This document shows positions 10,575-21,490 of a stretch of 64,000 nucleotides of DNA, piece by piece. The position numbers and the translations under genes are program-made. Every line of letters begins with the position of its first letter. The first letter of the stretch is position 1. The notes beneath the pieces are model-generated. The model was given only the letters and a program-made list of their open reading frames with translations. It did not search any database and had not been told where the DNA came from. This DNA comes from Areca catechu (taxonomy: Eukaryota > Streptophyta > Magnoliopsida > Arecales > Arecaceae): contig CM038049.1 in assembly GCA_021397845.1 (NCBI GenBank), positions 109,894,877 to 109,958,876 on the forward strand. Direction: 5' to 3'.

Positions 10575-12007
10575 ATTTTTGTATCAGAGTCATAGGATTA
10601 TGATAGATTAGGGTATGTTTCATCCTCCACGACACCAACTAGTTCATCCAAAGCTTCCACCCGTCTCCCCTATTTTCAATACCCGATCACGTTCCCACCA
10701 CCACCAACCACCCATCTCAGCCATTCGACAACAATCTCCCCATCGAACCACCAGATGCCCGTTGCCCTACTCTGCCACCTTCGCACCGTGCTGCACCTTC
10801 CCTCACCACCACCCATCATAGCCCTCGGAGCCATCGACGATGATTTCGATGATGACCACCACCGCCTGCAACTACCAAGATGCCGCGACTCCTCTGAAGA
10901 TTGCCCAAGCCGATCTCGGCCACATTGCACACATGGAGATCAACCTCGCCTCTGCCCTACCGGTCTCCTTCTCCAATACCCCCTTCCTTGTCAATCAACG
11001 CCATCGATGCCATCTGAGCCCCTCATCATTGCCCCCTCCCAACTAGAGAGCCCCATCGCCCACAAAGTCGCTCGATGCCCTCGCCGTACCCTCCTCTCCG
11101 CCCGCAACAAGCAATCTCCGACCACCGCCTGAGCCACAATCCCATCCGAACCCGCCTCTTCGAAGTTCCCTATTCCAGTTCCCTCGGATCCAAGGGGACT
11201 ATCTACCACCGGCCCTTCCATAGCAGTGAAACCCCGGAATAGTGACCATACCATAGTCTCCTCATGCCAGCAACCGATGACCAGCCCCTTGGAATCTTCC
11301 CTCCAATGAACAATCCCCTCCGAGCCCACCGACAGTCATGTTCTCCTCTCCATCCACGACATCTCCTCTGTTTCACCTTCCATCAGTCGTAGAGAAGAAG
11401 GCATGCATGATTCTGAAAGCAGTGCTAGCATCCTTTACCGACTTCAAGAGAGAAGAACATGTCGGATCTTCTCCCTACCCCCTGCAGTCCCGACAATGCC
11501 AGACTCCTCCGGACGCACACCCAAGCCGAGCTCACCCTCATCGTTTGCTGCCTTCTCCCGATCGGAGCGATCCTTGGACAGTTGAGATGAACACCGTGCT
11601 ACCCCTGTTCCATCTCATCATTCGCTGCCTTCTTCCTGTCTGTGCCGTAGTCTCCACCCTAGTGTCATCACCGATGAAGCCCAGTGGGAGTCCCTCCTCT
11701 GTTCCACCCAGTCTCCGTCCGAGGAGGAAGATGCCCGTGTGAACATGAAAGCACACAATCGTGAAGGCAAATTTGATCCCTATTGCTGACTTCAAGCCTG
11801 CACAATCCTCAAGCTGCACGATCCTCAAAGTTGCATGCTCCTTAAAGCTACACAATCCTCAGAGCTGCATGATTTTTAGAGATGCACGATTTTCAAAGTT
11901 GCATAGATCTTAGAGCAGAGCCTCTTTTGAGTTGATTAGATTCAGTCCCACCAAAGTCCCCATTGACCCAAACTCGATGGGGTCGAGTTCTCCCCACTCC
12001 AAAAAAA
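10575..12007 (+). other. Interior of non-autonomous LTR element
   Basis: C-rich sequence giving Pro/Ser/His-rich open frames on both strands. None has a start context, domain or motif that I recognise, and the frames overlap each other, so I do not call a gene. The first bases are the primer site; the last 45 bp are derived from a chromovirus pol end. The origin of the middle 1.3 kb is unknown; captured host sequence is possible. Confidence 0.5.
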
Positions 12008-12768
12008 TGATGGGGATCGAGAGCCAACCACCTCAGCAGCCACATGGAGTCCCAATCACAGAAGGCATCATCCACCCTATTAGGTATCCTAAGATCTTCA
12101 TGACATCATCCAAGCCCAAAAGAAAATAGATCAGCACCCGATATAGGAGTTGTGGACCATCCAAGAGAAGATGGAAGAAACTCATATGGCATCCAAGCAG
12201 ACTATGTAGCATATGGATGCCCTCCCTCTTTTTCTTGATTCATGAGATTTTTCCTTGTACTACCCAACCCTTTATGGAAAATAGGTGGCATCATCCCTTG
12301 ATCCTCTCCATGTTTCATTCCACCTACAAGGAAATAATGTGGCACCTCCCCTCTTTTCTCTTATTTCCATACAATCCAAGGGCTAAGGTCAACTATAAAA
12401 GGACCCCCTTCATATAAGAAAACTTAAATTCTAATGATGAATTGAATGAGAAGAAAGATTCTTCGTTCGCTCCATAAGGAGAGGGTGTGAGGCCCACTTT
12501 TCACTCCACAAGGAGGGCATGAGAGGAGCAAGCCCGAATATATTGCTTCACATCATGTCTAGTTATCCCCCTATCTTTTGATTTCATCTTCTTTACCACC
12601 CTCATGTCCTTTGAGACTTACCCTGACTACTCCATGTAGCGAGGTGGGTGGGATGCCCTAGAGGGGAGAGGTCTCTCCATGAGTGTGAGTCCCAAAGTTC
12701 ATGAGAGTCCAAACCTATGTCTTACATCTCCATTGTTTCCTTCACCATCTCCTTAGACAAAAAAAAAT
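12008..12768 (+). repeat. 3' LTR of non-autonomous element, truncated
   Basis: Matches 9744-10505 at about 90 percent or better by eye, then stops in the A-tract after TTAGACA. The A-tract is also in the left LTR, so it is not a retroposition tail. SIRE pol sequence starts at once at 12771, so the end of this LTR and the 5' part of the SIRE element were lost together. Confidence 0.75.
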
Positions 12769-12770
12769 TA

Positions 12771-13950
12771 ATTCTTTTGAAAAAGTTTGGGTTCCAAAAG
12801 GAACTATTTTAAATGCTAACCCTAAAGGACCCAAGTTGGCTTGGATACCTAAAAACAAAGCTTGATTTTATTACAGGTGTATCTTGCAACCAAGGAGAAT
12901 AAAAGACTTTGGTATCTTGATAGTGGTTGCTCAAGGCACATGACGGGAGATATGAAGCAATTCACTTCTCTTGAAGCAATGAATAGAGGGAGTGTGACCT
13001 TCGGGGATAATGGTAAAGGAAAAATCATTATTATTGGCAAGGTTCACATAACTCCTTCTAGTTGTATTAGTAATATTTTTTTAGTTGATGGTTTAAAGCA
13101 CAATCTTTTAAGTATTAGTCAATTTTACGATAAAGATTTTCAAGTTGTTTTTAAATTGTCTTATTGCATGATTGCTAGTCCGAATATAAATGAAGTACAA
13201 TTCATTAGAAAAAGGCATGGTAATGTTTATTTGGTAGATTTAGATGATCTATCTTTGTCTAATGGAGAATGCCTTTTGGTAATGAATTCTACTAAAGATG
13301 AGACTAGTTGGCTTTGGCATAGAAGATTAAGGCATGCTAGTATGTATCTACTTTTAAAACTTTGCAAAAAGAATTTAGTTAGAGATTTACCTGAACTTTG
13401 TTTTGAAAAAGATAGAGTTTGCCAAGCATGTCAATTTGGAAAACAAGTTCAAACCTCTTTCAAACCTAAAGTTTTGTAACTACTAGTAGGCCACTAGAAC
13501 TACTTCATATGGATCTCTTTGGACCAACTAGAACATCAAGTCTAGGAGGCAAGAGATATGGATTAGTCATAGTGGATGATTTTTCGAGATTTACATGGGT
13601 TTTCATTTTAGCACATAAAGATGAATCATTTTCTGCATTTATAAAGTTTTATCAAAAAGTTTCAAATGAAAAAGGTATTTCAGTTGTTTGCATTCACAGT
13701 GATCATGGAACTAAATTTGAAGATCAGGATTTCAAAAGCTTTTATAATGAAAAAGGTATTGAACACAACTTTTTTGCACCTAGGACACCTCAGCAGAATG
13801 GGATAGTAGAAAGGAAAATTCATACTTTAGAAGAAATGGCACGCACTATGCTTTGTAAAAATGATTTACCGATATTTTTGGGTTGAAGCTATTAATATTG
13901 CATGTTACATTTTGAATCGAGTTTTAATCTGCCCTATTTTGAAGAAAACT
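12771..13950 (+). pseudogene. pol: SIRE pol: protease, GAG-pre-integrase, integrase core
   Basis: Starts KVWVPKGTILNANPKG, then the protease active site LWYLDSGCSRHMTGD at 12910-12955 with the D-S-G triad intact. GAG-pre-integrase follows (TSWLWHRRLRHASMYLL) with a CxxC pair VCQACQFGKQ near 13420. A stop at 13477 precedes the integrase: MDLFGP with the first catalytic Asp (13509), HSDHG with the second, and APRTPQQNGIVERK with the Glu. Integrase motifs D-D-E are therefore preserved, but a frameshift near 13880 and another stop break the frame. The sequence ends at LKKT, inside which the chromovirus derivative inserted; it resumes PYELWN at 20225. Confidence 0.9.
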
Positions 13951-15384
13951 TGGTGGGGACACCTGAGGCACCAGAATAAGACAGAGGCTTTTTCAACCCT
14001 CTGTAAATTGATCAATAATTTATGAATCTATCTGTAATAAGGGCTTAGCTCATCTGAGTCCATTTTAGTTGTTATTTCAGTTCTGTACTAGTCAGCTCAT
14101 GTTGAGCTGGTTCAGTCCAATGCTAGTTAGCTCATGTTGAGCTAATTTTATTTTTTTTGAGTCCTGTCCAAGCATACTGAAGACTCAAGACTATATTATA
14201 CAAGTGAAGACCAAGTCCAACCAGATTGAAGACATGGAAGTTTAGCCCAAGTCCAACCCATCTTGAAGATTTGAAGACCCCAGGAGAAAAATCAGAAACC
14301 CTGATTCCTTGCAGATGCCCTTCAGATGCCCAGATTCCCTTCCAGATGCCAAAGTATATTCATAAATAAGGGCATCCATGATTCCAGAGGTCCATCTACA
14401 TCCTAGCCCAATGAAATCAAGCCCAGGTGCCAAGCCCAAGCCCCTAAGAAGCAAGATACCAGGAAATATTCCTGCTACCTGGCTACCAGGCCACCCCAGC
14501 TTCCAGAGGCCCAAACCCATGCACCCGGGCCCCTTTGGGCCGGCCTTTTGCTGCTCCTAGAAGCCCAACATGCCCCCCTAGGCGTCCTTGGAGTCTTGAC
14601 CAAGTCAAGAAAAATTTTAGGGATTTTTCTACCTAATATTTCTTTATTTTCTAGCTAGGGTTTGAGAGGGAAAAGGATTCTTATGTAAAGACTTATGTAC
14701 CCTTACTTGGAGCCCAAGGTTAAGGGTCTATTTAAGGGACCCTAGCCTCTTGTATGAGGAGAATTTTTGATGAATGAAAACATTGAGTTCTTCTATTGAG
14801 TGGTGTGATACCCTGCTGTGTGCATAAAGGGGTTTGTGAGAGTTCTTCTTCCCGGTGTTTGCAATCATCTTCCTGCTGCCAACAAACCCTCCAGATCCCT
14901 GGACGCCCACTCCAAAAGAAGCCTTCCCTTGCTATTTTTACTTTGTTTTCTTGTTCCTTTGTGAGCTTTCTAACCCCTGACAGGTCGTTTGCAGGTCCCT
15001 GAGTTCCTACGAATCCAACGACTCCAGCCAAGCCTCAATCGGATCACCGAGCAGAAAGCCGGGTATCCGCGGGTCTTTGGCTCGGTTTTCCAGGCCGCAT
15101 CCGTCGAGGAACGAGAGACCCCTTCGCTGCGATCTTCACAGACATTGTCAGGTACACCCCTCTACCTCCAGTAGTTTTATTGTAGGAGAACTTGCCCTAA
15201 CCGAGGCTTCTCAGCCCCGGCGGTCCTTCTTTGCTACTTTTCTTGGTCCTAATCTGCATGCTGATCTTCAAAAATTCATACAAAATTCCCTACAAATAAT
15301 TTTGACATGAAATTTGGGAATTAATCACCTGACTCAACATGTAAAACATACAAAAAAAATTGCATGCATATTAGTTCCCCATCA
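13951..15384 (+). repeat. 5' LTR of young chromovirus derivative
   Basis: 1,434 bp. TATA-like CTATTTAAGG near 14729 lies just before a leader ending CTCTTGTATGAGG. Small ORFs inside it on either strand appear identically in the other LTR and have no recognisable domain. Confidence 0.93.
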
Positions 15385-16316
15385 TTTGGTATCAGAGCTT
15401 AGATTAGGGCTTGTTTTCTGCAATTTTTCAGTCCGTATATACTCTATCATTTTAATTATTTATCCCTGTTAAAAACTCCAAAAATTCTGAAATTTATATT
15501 CCTGGATTTATCATAATTCACAGTAATTTTAAATTTTTTTTCATATTTTATTATGGCCTGTGAATTTTCTGCGAGCCGAAATAGGGCCTGCAAATTTTTG
15601 GCTCTGTTTTTTTTTTAGCAAGACAAGTTTGGAAGTTTTAGGGTTTTGTTTAGGAGTTTTTGCATATTTCTTAATTTTAGTATATTTCCAGTATATTAGG
15701 CCATGATTTGCAAGTTTTCTTCTATTTAAAAAAATACCAAAAAAAAAATATACATATTTTCCAAAAATACCAAAAAAAAAAATACCTAAACCCTAATTTG
15801 CATCCTCATCTGCCTGCCATCATTGCATAATTTACTTTTAAGGGCACTCTTGCTATATCAGATGGGGGGAGGATTTGATCACCTCTCCTTAGCCCAAAAC
15901 CATATCCCTTGCATTCAGTCCCAAGCCTTAACCTAAAATTAATTAGACTTAATTTGCCCTAGTGGGCTAGGGACACCAACTGGTCGGGTCCGGGCTAGTG
16001 TTAGATCACTGTGTCAAGTTAACCTGTGTGTGCCTTGTGCTTAGTGTCTAGAACGGTGGTTTAGGGATTCAATCCCGAAGGGCTTGTGTGCTGGTCCGCC
16101 TACCTGGCCAATCTCTGATTGGTGTCTAGGATTGGCAATCAGGGACCTAACACTCCCCTTACACCTGCCTGGCTGAGTACAGGGTTACTATAGGCTAGTT
16201 TGCCACCCTGATTGAGCATCTAGTTTGGACTTTAGGTCTAGTCAGCTATAGTCGGTCTGATCGAGTCTTGCATGAGCACTAGATCAGGAGTTTCATATCA
16301 CCCACCTCCTTCATAA
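15385..16316 (+). other. Primer binding site and untranslated leader
   Basis: TTTGGTATCAGAGCTTAG at 15385-15402 is a typical initiator tRNA-Met primer site placed 2 bp after the LTR. The following 0.9 kb has no coding frame and would be the leader and packaging region; I see no further defined motif. Confidence 0.85.
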
Positions 16317-18125
16317 ATGTCTAAACCCATGGAAAATTTACAAGCCCAAATAAAAGCCCTAGCTGATCAAATTGCCCAGATAACTATCCAGATGACCCAG
16401 TTAACTCAGTCTCGTATTCAAACCAATGATAGAATTGACCATCGTGCCAATAGGTTTGATCAGTTAAAAGTCCGGGTAGGGACCCCAAGAAAAACCCATG
16501 GGTCACAGTCTGAGTCAGATCCTGACTCCCCTCAACCTAGGAGGACCCCAAACCCTGATCTATACCATGAGGTCGAACCTAGGAGAGCCCCTTATCCTGA
16601 CCCGTACTACAATCCTCAACCTAGGAGGACCCCAAACCCTGATCCATACCTTGAGGCTGAACCTAGGAGAACCTATCGTCATGACCCAATCCCTAAGGTT
16701 AGTCCTAGAAGACTCAATCAGGATTTTATAGACCAGGAAGATAGATCCTATTTACCCTCTCCCTACAAGCCTAGTATACCTACAACCTATAGATCTTATG
16801 ACTCCAGATCCTATGACTCTAGATCCCATGATCATAGATCCTATGCACCCACACCCTATGAGCCTAGTAGACCCAATACCCAATATTCTGACCCATATAG
16901 GGAGTCCAACCCTAGGAGGACCCAATATTCTGACCTATATAGGGAGTCCAACCCTAGGAGAACCCAGTATTCTGACCCATATAGGGAGTCCAATCCTAGG
17001 AGGACCCAATATCCTGACCCATATAGAGAGCCCAACCTTAGGAGGACCCCATACCTTGATCCATCCTTAGAACCTGATCATAAAGCTGACCCAAAATCAT
17101 ATGACCCCAGATCCTATAATCCCATGACCCATAGATCTGCACCCTTGTCCTATGAGCCTAGAGAACCCATAACCCCTAAGTATCAACCTAGTACTAGTCA
17201 TGCTTCCCCTAGTCAACTTGAACCCCATAGGATTAGTATCCCTAAATATGAACCCAGTAGTGAGCCACTACCCTTTATACAACCTGAACCTACTAGGAGT
17301 AGTACCCATAATCAGAGACCAGAACCTAACCAATTTCTTGCTAGCCGACCTTCTCCAACCATTCCTGAGATTCACAAGGCTTACATTAACGCGAAAGTGT
17401 ATGAAGCTGATGTGAGCCTAGTGGATGAGTATGAGGGAGAAGAGGAGACACCTTTAGTAGACCTAGAATTAGCTGACCCAGTAGATGCCCAGGTAGAAAC
17501 CAACCCAGAGCTAGTTGACCTTGACCATATCCAACCTAAAGCTATAATGGAAGAACAAATAGAGGAAGAGAACCTAGGTACTACTACTAGAGCCTTACCT
17601 GAGAAAACCATAGAGGAGAGCCAAATTATAGAGTCTAGTCCTAAAATACAAGAACCAGAAGAATTTATTAAGGACCTGATCTCTTTGAATCAATACCTTC
17701 AAGATGAGTCCCCTCCTATAGTTCCCATTAAGGACCTCTTCCCCGAAATTAGTGACCCATCCTTCCATTATGCAAATCCTGTAGATATAGCTCAACCTCA
17801 TAAGGTTAACCTCATTAGTATAGGATTAGTTCCTGACACCCCGTCTTTTATCCTACTTTATCCAACTAACCATGAACCTTTTTCTCTACCTTGCCAAACT
17901 AATTCTGAACCCACTTCCTATTTTCTGCCCTTTCCTGACACCTCCAGCATTTCTAGGATCATTAGATTGCATTTAGCTGAGATTAGCATACTGCATGCAT
18001 TCATCACGCATGTTAGGTTTGCATCTTACTTCTGGCATACTCTTTGGAATTTGCTAGGAGTTCACTGTAAATTTTCATGTGCATGTCAAGCTAGGATCAA
18101 ACCTAGAGAACCTATAATCTATTAG
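16317..18125 (+). CDS. 602-aa Pro/Arg-rich protein fused to integrase remnant
   Basis: One uninterrupted ORF, unusual in this window. Residues 1-50 are Gln/Ile-rich and coiled-coil-like (LQAQIKALADQIAQITIQMT). Residues about 75-120 hold RRTPNPDPY-type repeats; about 185-256 hold four 14-residue repeats (QYSDPYRESNPRRT type). Residues 360-480 are acidic. From about 531, TSYFLPFPDTSSISRIIRLH and HVRFASYFWHTLWNLLG match the chromovirus integrase core, but the segment that should carry the second catalytic Asp (SDRDVRF) is shortened to HVRF. No capsid, zinc-knuckle or protease motif was found. A decayed relative at 52777-53200 (minus strand) shares the acidic region and the same integrase junction. 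Function unknown; an RNA-binding or Gag-like role is only a guess. Confidence 0.8.
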   Translation: MSKPMENLQAQIKALADQIAQITIQMTQLTQSRIQTNDRIDHRANRFDQLKVRVGTPRKTHGSQSESDPDSPQPRRTPNPDLYHEVEPRRAPYPDPYYNPQPRRTPNPDPYLEAEPRRTYRHDPIPKVSPRRLNQDFIDQEDRSYLPSPYKPSIPTTYRSYDSRSYDSRSHDHRSYAPTPYEPSRPNTQYSDPYRESNPRRTQYSDLYRESNPRRTQYSDPYRESNPRRTQYPDPYREPNLRRTPYLDPSLEPDHKADPKSYDPRSYNPMTHRSAPLSYEPREPITPKYQPSTSHASPSQLEPHRISIPKYEPSSEPLPFIQPEPTRSSTHNQRPEPNQFLASRPSPTIPEIHKAYINAKVYEADVSLVDEYEGEEETPLVDLELADPVDAQVETNPELVDLDHIQPKAIMEEQIEEENLGTTTRALPEKTIEESQIIESSPKIQEPEEFIKDLISLNQYLQDESPPIVPIKDLFPEISDPSFHYANPVDIAQPHKVNLISIGLVPDTPSFILLYPTNHEPFSLPCQTNSEPTSYFLPFPDTSSISRIIRLHLAEISILHAFITHVRFASYFWHTLWNLLGVHCKFSCACQARIKPREPIIY

Positions 18126-18785
18126 GTTTAGATCCAAAGAGTTCAATAAAATTTCCTTCGATAGGAATGCATAGTCGAGTCTGTTAGGTATCAGTATGAG
18201 TCCTTTGCATCATTTGTCTGCATGTGCCTAGCATGTTCACCACCTGCACTAATCTTAAAACAACTGGCTAATTCCCGAAGAAGGGTCAAAGAATTTGATG
18301 TAGTGGATTTTATCTTGGTTAGGCTTAGGCCTAAAAGAAGCTTCATGCTCGCAGAGCCGGACCTTTTAAAGTGATAGAGAAGGTTGGATCAAATGCCTTG
18401 GTGTTAGACTTGCCTTCGGATTTGGGCATTAGTTCTACCTTCAATATTACAGACCTGGTTGAGTATAGGGAACCGGCAGCGCTACCTAGTGAGGCCTTTG
18501 GACCTATTCCTTTTCATTGTGAGTGACCCTAACCTAGAGTGTCCACAAACAAATTTGGCCTGAGAGAGGAGAACGGATCGAGCGTATCCTAGACAATCAA
18601 GCCATCACGACCCAGGGCCATGACTATCAATGCTTCCTGGTCCGATGGCAAGGCTGGCCAGAGTCGGACGATTCGTGGATTTCTTGAGAGGACTTGCAAC
18701 TCCTCAACCCAGACCTTCTCGAGAGATATGTGAGCCAGTCTAACCTTCACTCGACAGGGTCGAGTTCCTCCCACCCCGGGAGAAT
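18126..18785 (+). pseudogene. Integrase C-terminus with chromodomain
   Basis: After a gap of decayed integrase sequence (FDRNA, SLLGISMSP), 18290-18520 encodes FDVVDFILVRLRPKR, then VIEKVGSNALVLDLPSDLGI and STFNITDLVEYREPA, the standard chromovirus integrase C-terminal motif. A chromodomain follows: ILDNQAITTQGHDYQCFLVR and WQGWPESDDSWIS (18590-18685). Frameshifts occur between the blocks and a stop follows DSWIS. The tail HSTGSSSSHPGR leads into the polypurine stretch before the LTR at 18786. Chromodomains direct integration to heterochromatin in autonomous relatives; this one probably persists only because the 3' end is needed for replication. Confidence 0.85.
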
Positions 18786-20219
18786 TGGTGGGGACACCTG
18801 AGGCACCAGAATAAGACAGAGGCTTTTTCAACCCTCTGTAAATTGATCAATAATTTATGAATCTATCTGTAATAAGGGCTTAGCTCATCTGAGTCCATTT
18901 TAGTTGTTATTTCAGTTCTGTACTAGTCAGCTCATGTTGAGCTGGTTCAGTCCAATGCTAGTTAGCTCATGTTGAGCTAATTTTATTTTTTTGAGTCCTG
19001 TCCAAGCATACTGAAGACTCAAGACTATATTATACAAGTGAAGACCAAGTCCAACCAGATTGAAGACATGGAAGTTTAGCCCAAGTCCAACCCATCTTGA
19101 AGATTTGAAGACCCCAGGAGAAAAATCAGAAACCCTGATTCCTTGCAGATGCCCTTCAGATGCCCAGATTCCCTTCCAGATGCCAAAGTATATTCATAAA
19201 TAAGGGCATCCATGATTCCAGAGGTCCATCTACATCCTAGCCCAATGAAATCAAGCCCAGGTGCCAAGCCCAAGCCCCTAAGAAGCAAGATACCAGGAAA
19301 TATTCCTGCTACCTGGCTACCAGGCCACCCCAGCTTCCAGAGGCCCAAACCCATGCACCCGGGCCCCTTTGGGCCGGCCTTTTGCTGCTCCTAGAAGCCC
19401 AACATGCCCCCCTAGGCGTCCTTGGAGTCTTGACCAAGTCAAGAAAAATTTTAGGGATTTTTCTACCTAATATTTCCTTATTTTCTAGCTAGGGTTTGAG
19501 AGGGAAAAGGATTCTTATGTAAAGACTTATGTACCCTTACTTGGAGCCCAAGGTTAAGGGTCTATTTAAGGGACCCTAGCCTCTTGTATGAGGAGAATTT
19601 TTGATGAATGAAAACATTGAGTTCTTCTATTGAGTGGTGTGATACCCTGCTGTGTGCATAAAGGGGTTTGTGAGAGTTCTTCTTCCCGGTGTTTGCAATC
19701 ATCTTCCTGCTGCCAACAAACCCTCCAGATCCCTGGACGCCCACTCCAAAAGAAGCCTTCCCTTGCTATTTTTACTTTGTTTTCTTGTTCCTTTGTGAGC
19801 TTTCTAACCCCTGACAGGTCGTTTGCAGGTCCCTGAGTTCCTACGAATCCAACGACTCCAGCCAAGCCTCAATCGGATCACCGAGCAGAAAGCCGGGTAT
19901 CCGCGGGTCTTTGGCTCGGTTTTCCAGGCCGCATCCGTCGAGGAACGAGAGACCCCTTCGCTGCGATCTTCACAGACGTTGTCAGGTACACCCCTCTACC
20001 TCCAGTAGTTTTATTGTAGGAGAACTTGCCCTAACCGAGGCTTCTCAGCCCCGGCGGTCCTTCTTTGCTACTTTTCTTGGTCCTAATCTGCATGCTGATC
20101 TTCAAAAATTCATACAAAATTCCCTACAAATAATTTTGACATGAAATTTGGGAATTAATCACCTGACTCAACATGTAAAACATACAAAAAAAAATTGCAT
20201 GCATATTAGTTCCCCATCA
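18786..20219 (+). repeat. 3' LTR of young chromovirus derivative
   Basis: 1,434 bp, almost identical to 13951-15384. Visible differences: CTTTATT against CCTTATT near 14633/19467, ACATTGTC against ACGTTGTC near 15146/19980, and one base more or less in one T run and one A run. Confidence 0.93.
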
Positions 20220-21490
20220 AAACTCCTTATGAACTTTGGAATCAAAGAAAACCAACTTTAAAGTATTTTTGAGTTTTTGGTTGTAAATATTTTATCTTAA
20301 ATAATAGAAAAGATAATCTTGAAAAATTTAATGCCAAGTCTGATGAAGCTATCTTTTTAGGATACTCCACATCAAACAGGGCATACAGAGTTTTCAACAA
20401 AAGAACCTTGGTTGTAGAAGAGTCAGTACACGTTGTTTTTGAAGAATCTACTAACAAATCTTCCAGAAAAGAGGATACTTCTGATAAATTTGCAGGTGCT
20501 GACAAGCTTCAAAAGTTGACACTGAATGATCAACCCCCTCATCCAAGTGAAGAAGATCAAGATAAAAGTGAGATAGGTGAAGACACTCCAAAGCACCAAG
20601 ATCTACCTAAGGAGTGGAGGTATGCTCATGGACATCCTAAGAAATTAATCCTAGGTGATCCATCTAAAGGGATAAGAACTCGAGCCTTAATTAGAAATGA
20701 ATGTGATTATATAGCTTTTGTATCACAAGTAGAGCCTAAATGTTTTGATGAAGCTGAAAAAGACCCTAACTGGATTAAAGCCATACAAGATGAACTAATT
20801 CAGTTTGATAGAAATGATGTTTGGACATTAATAAAATGACCATCTAATGTTTTTATTATTAGCACTAAATGGGTATTTAGGAATAAATTAGATGAAAATG
20901 GAATTGTTGTTAGGAATAAAGCTAGGCTAGTTGCTAAAGGCTACAACCAGGAGGAAGGAATTGATTTTGATAAAACTTTTGCTCCTGTTGCTGGACTTGA
21001 AGCAATTAGACTATTATTAGCATTTGCTTGTTTTATTAATTTCAAACTATTTTAAATGGATGTTAAGAGTGCTTTTCTAAATGGTTTTATAGCAGAAAAG
21101 GTTTTTGTTGAACAACCACCTGGATTTAAAAATCACACATATCCTGATCATATTTTTAAATTACACAAAGTACTTTATGGATTAAAGCAAGCACCTCGAG
21201 CCTGGTATGAAAGACTCAGTAAATTTTTGATTGAAAATAAATTTTCTAGAGGCCATGTTGATAAAACATTATTTTTGAAGAAGAAAGATAATGATTTATT
21301 AAAAGCACAAATATATGTTGATGATATCATTTTCGGTGCTGCTAATGAAATTCTTTGTCAAGAGTTTGCTAAGCTAATGCAGGATGAGTTCAAGATGAGC
21401 ATGATGGGAGAACTCAATTTCTTTCTCATACTCCAAATTAAGCAAACTACAGATGGAATCATCATCAACCAAGCTAAGTATACAAGATAA
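20220..21490 (+). pseudogene. pol: SIRE pol: end of integrase and reverse transcriptase
   Basis: Begins with TPYELWNQRKP completing the interrupted integrase, then DEAIFLGYSTSNRAYRVFNK and a variable linker rich in acidic residues (20400-20640). Reverse transcriptase begins DPNWIKAIQDELIQFDRNDV, continues with ARLVAKGYNQEEGIDF and MDVKSAFLNGF (Asp kept), LYGLKQAPRAWYERL, and the catalytic YVDD at 21314-21325. Stops at about 20838, 21053 and 21488 break the frame, though catalytic Asp residues remain. The copia RT makes cDNA in virus-like particles. Motif content resembles the minus-strand copy at 59190-60717 closely. Confidence 0.92.

Larger units (their letters stand above)
9744..12768 (+). 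mobile_element. Non-autonomous LTR element without pol genes
   Basis: Two direct repeats (9744-10574 and 12008-12768) start TGATGGGGA and enclose 1.43 kb with no gag, protease, reverse transcriptase or integrase motif. A tRNA-Met-like primer site (TGTATCAGAGTCATAGG) follows the left repeat. Just before the right repeat, 11965-12007 encodes DPNSMGSSSPHSKK, matching the extreme pol end of the chromovirus-type element at 18740-18785 (HSTGSSSSHPGR). I infer a chromovirus derivative whose interior was replaced. The right LTR lacks about the last 75 bp and no target duplication is seen, since the left flank is minus-strand copia and the right flank is SIRE pol. Confidence 0.75.
13951..20219 (+). 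mobile_element. Very young non-autonomous chromovirus-derived LTR retrotransposon
   Basis: LTRs of 1,434 bp each (13951-15384, 18786-20219), TGGTGGGGAC...TTCCCCATCA, flanked by a perfect 5-bp target duplication AAACT (13946-13950 and 20220-20224) inside SIRE integrase. By eye the LTRs differ by two substitutions and two single-base changes in T and A runs. A tRNA-Met primer site and leader come next, then one 602-codon ORF and a decayed integrase C-terminus with chromodomain. Protease, reverse transcriptase and RNase H are absent, so transposition must have used proteins from another element. Confidence 0.93.

Noticed and set aside
10615..11855. Pro/Ser/His-rich ORFs in the non-autonomous LTR element
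   Set aside because: C-rich composition, overlapping frames on both strands, no motif or start context.
12751..12770. Poly(A) tail of a retroposed gene
   Set aside because: The same A-tract exists inside the left LTR at about 10493-10502.
14242..15310. Small ORFs in the young LTR (also at 19076-20144)
   Set aside because: Present twice only because the LTR is duplicated; several frames on both strands, none with a known motif.
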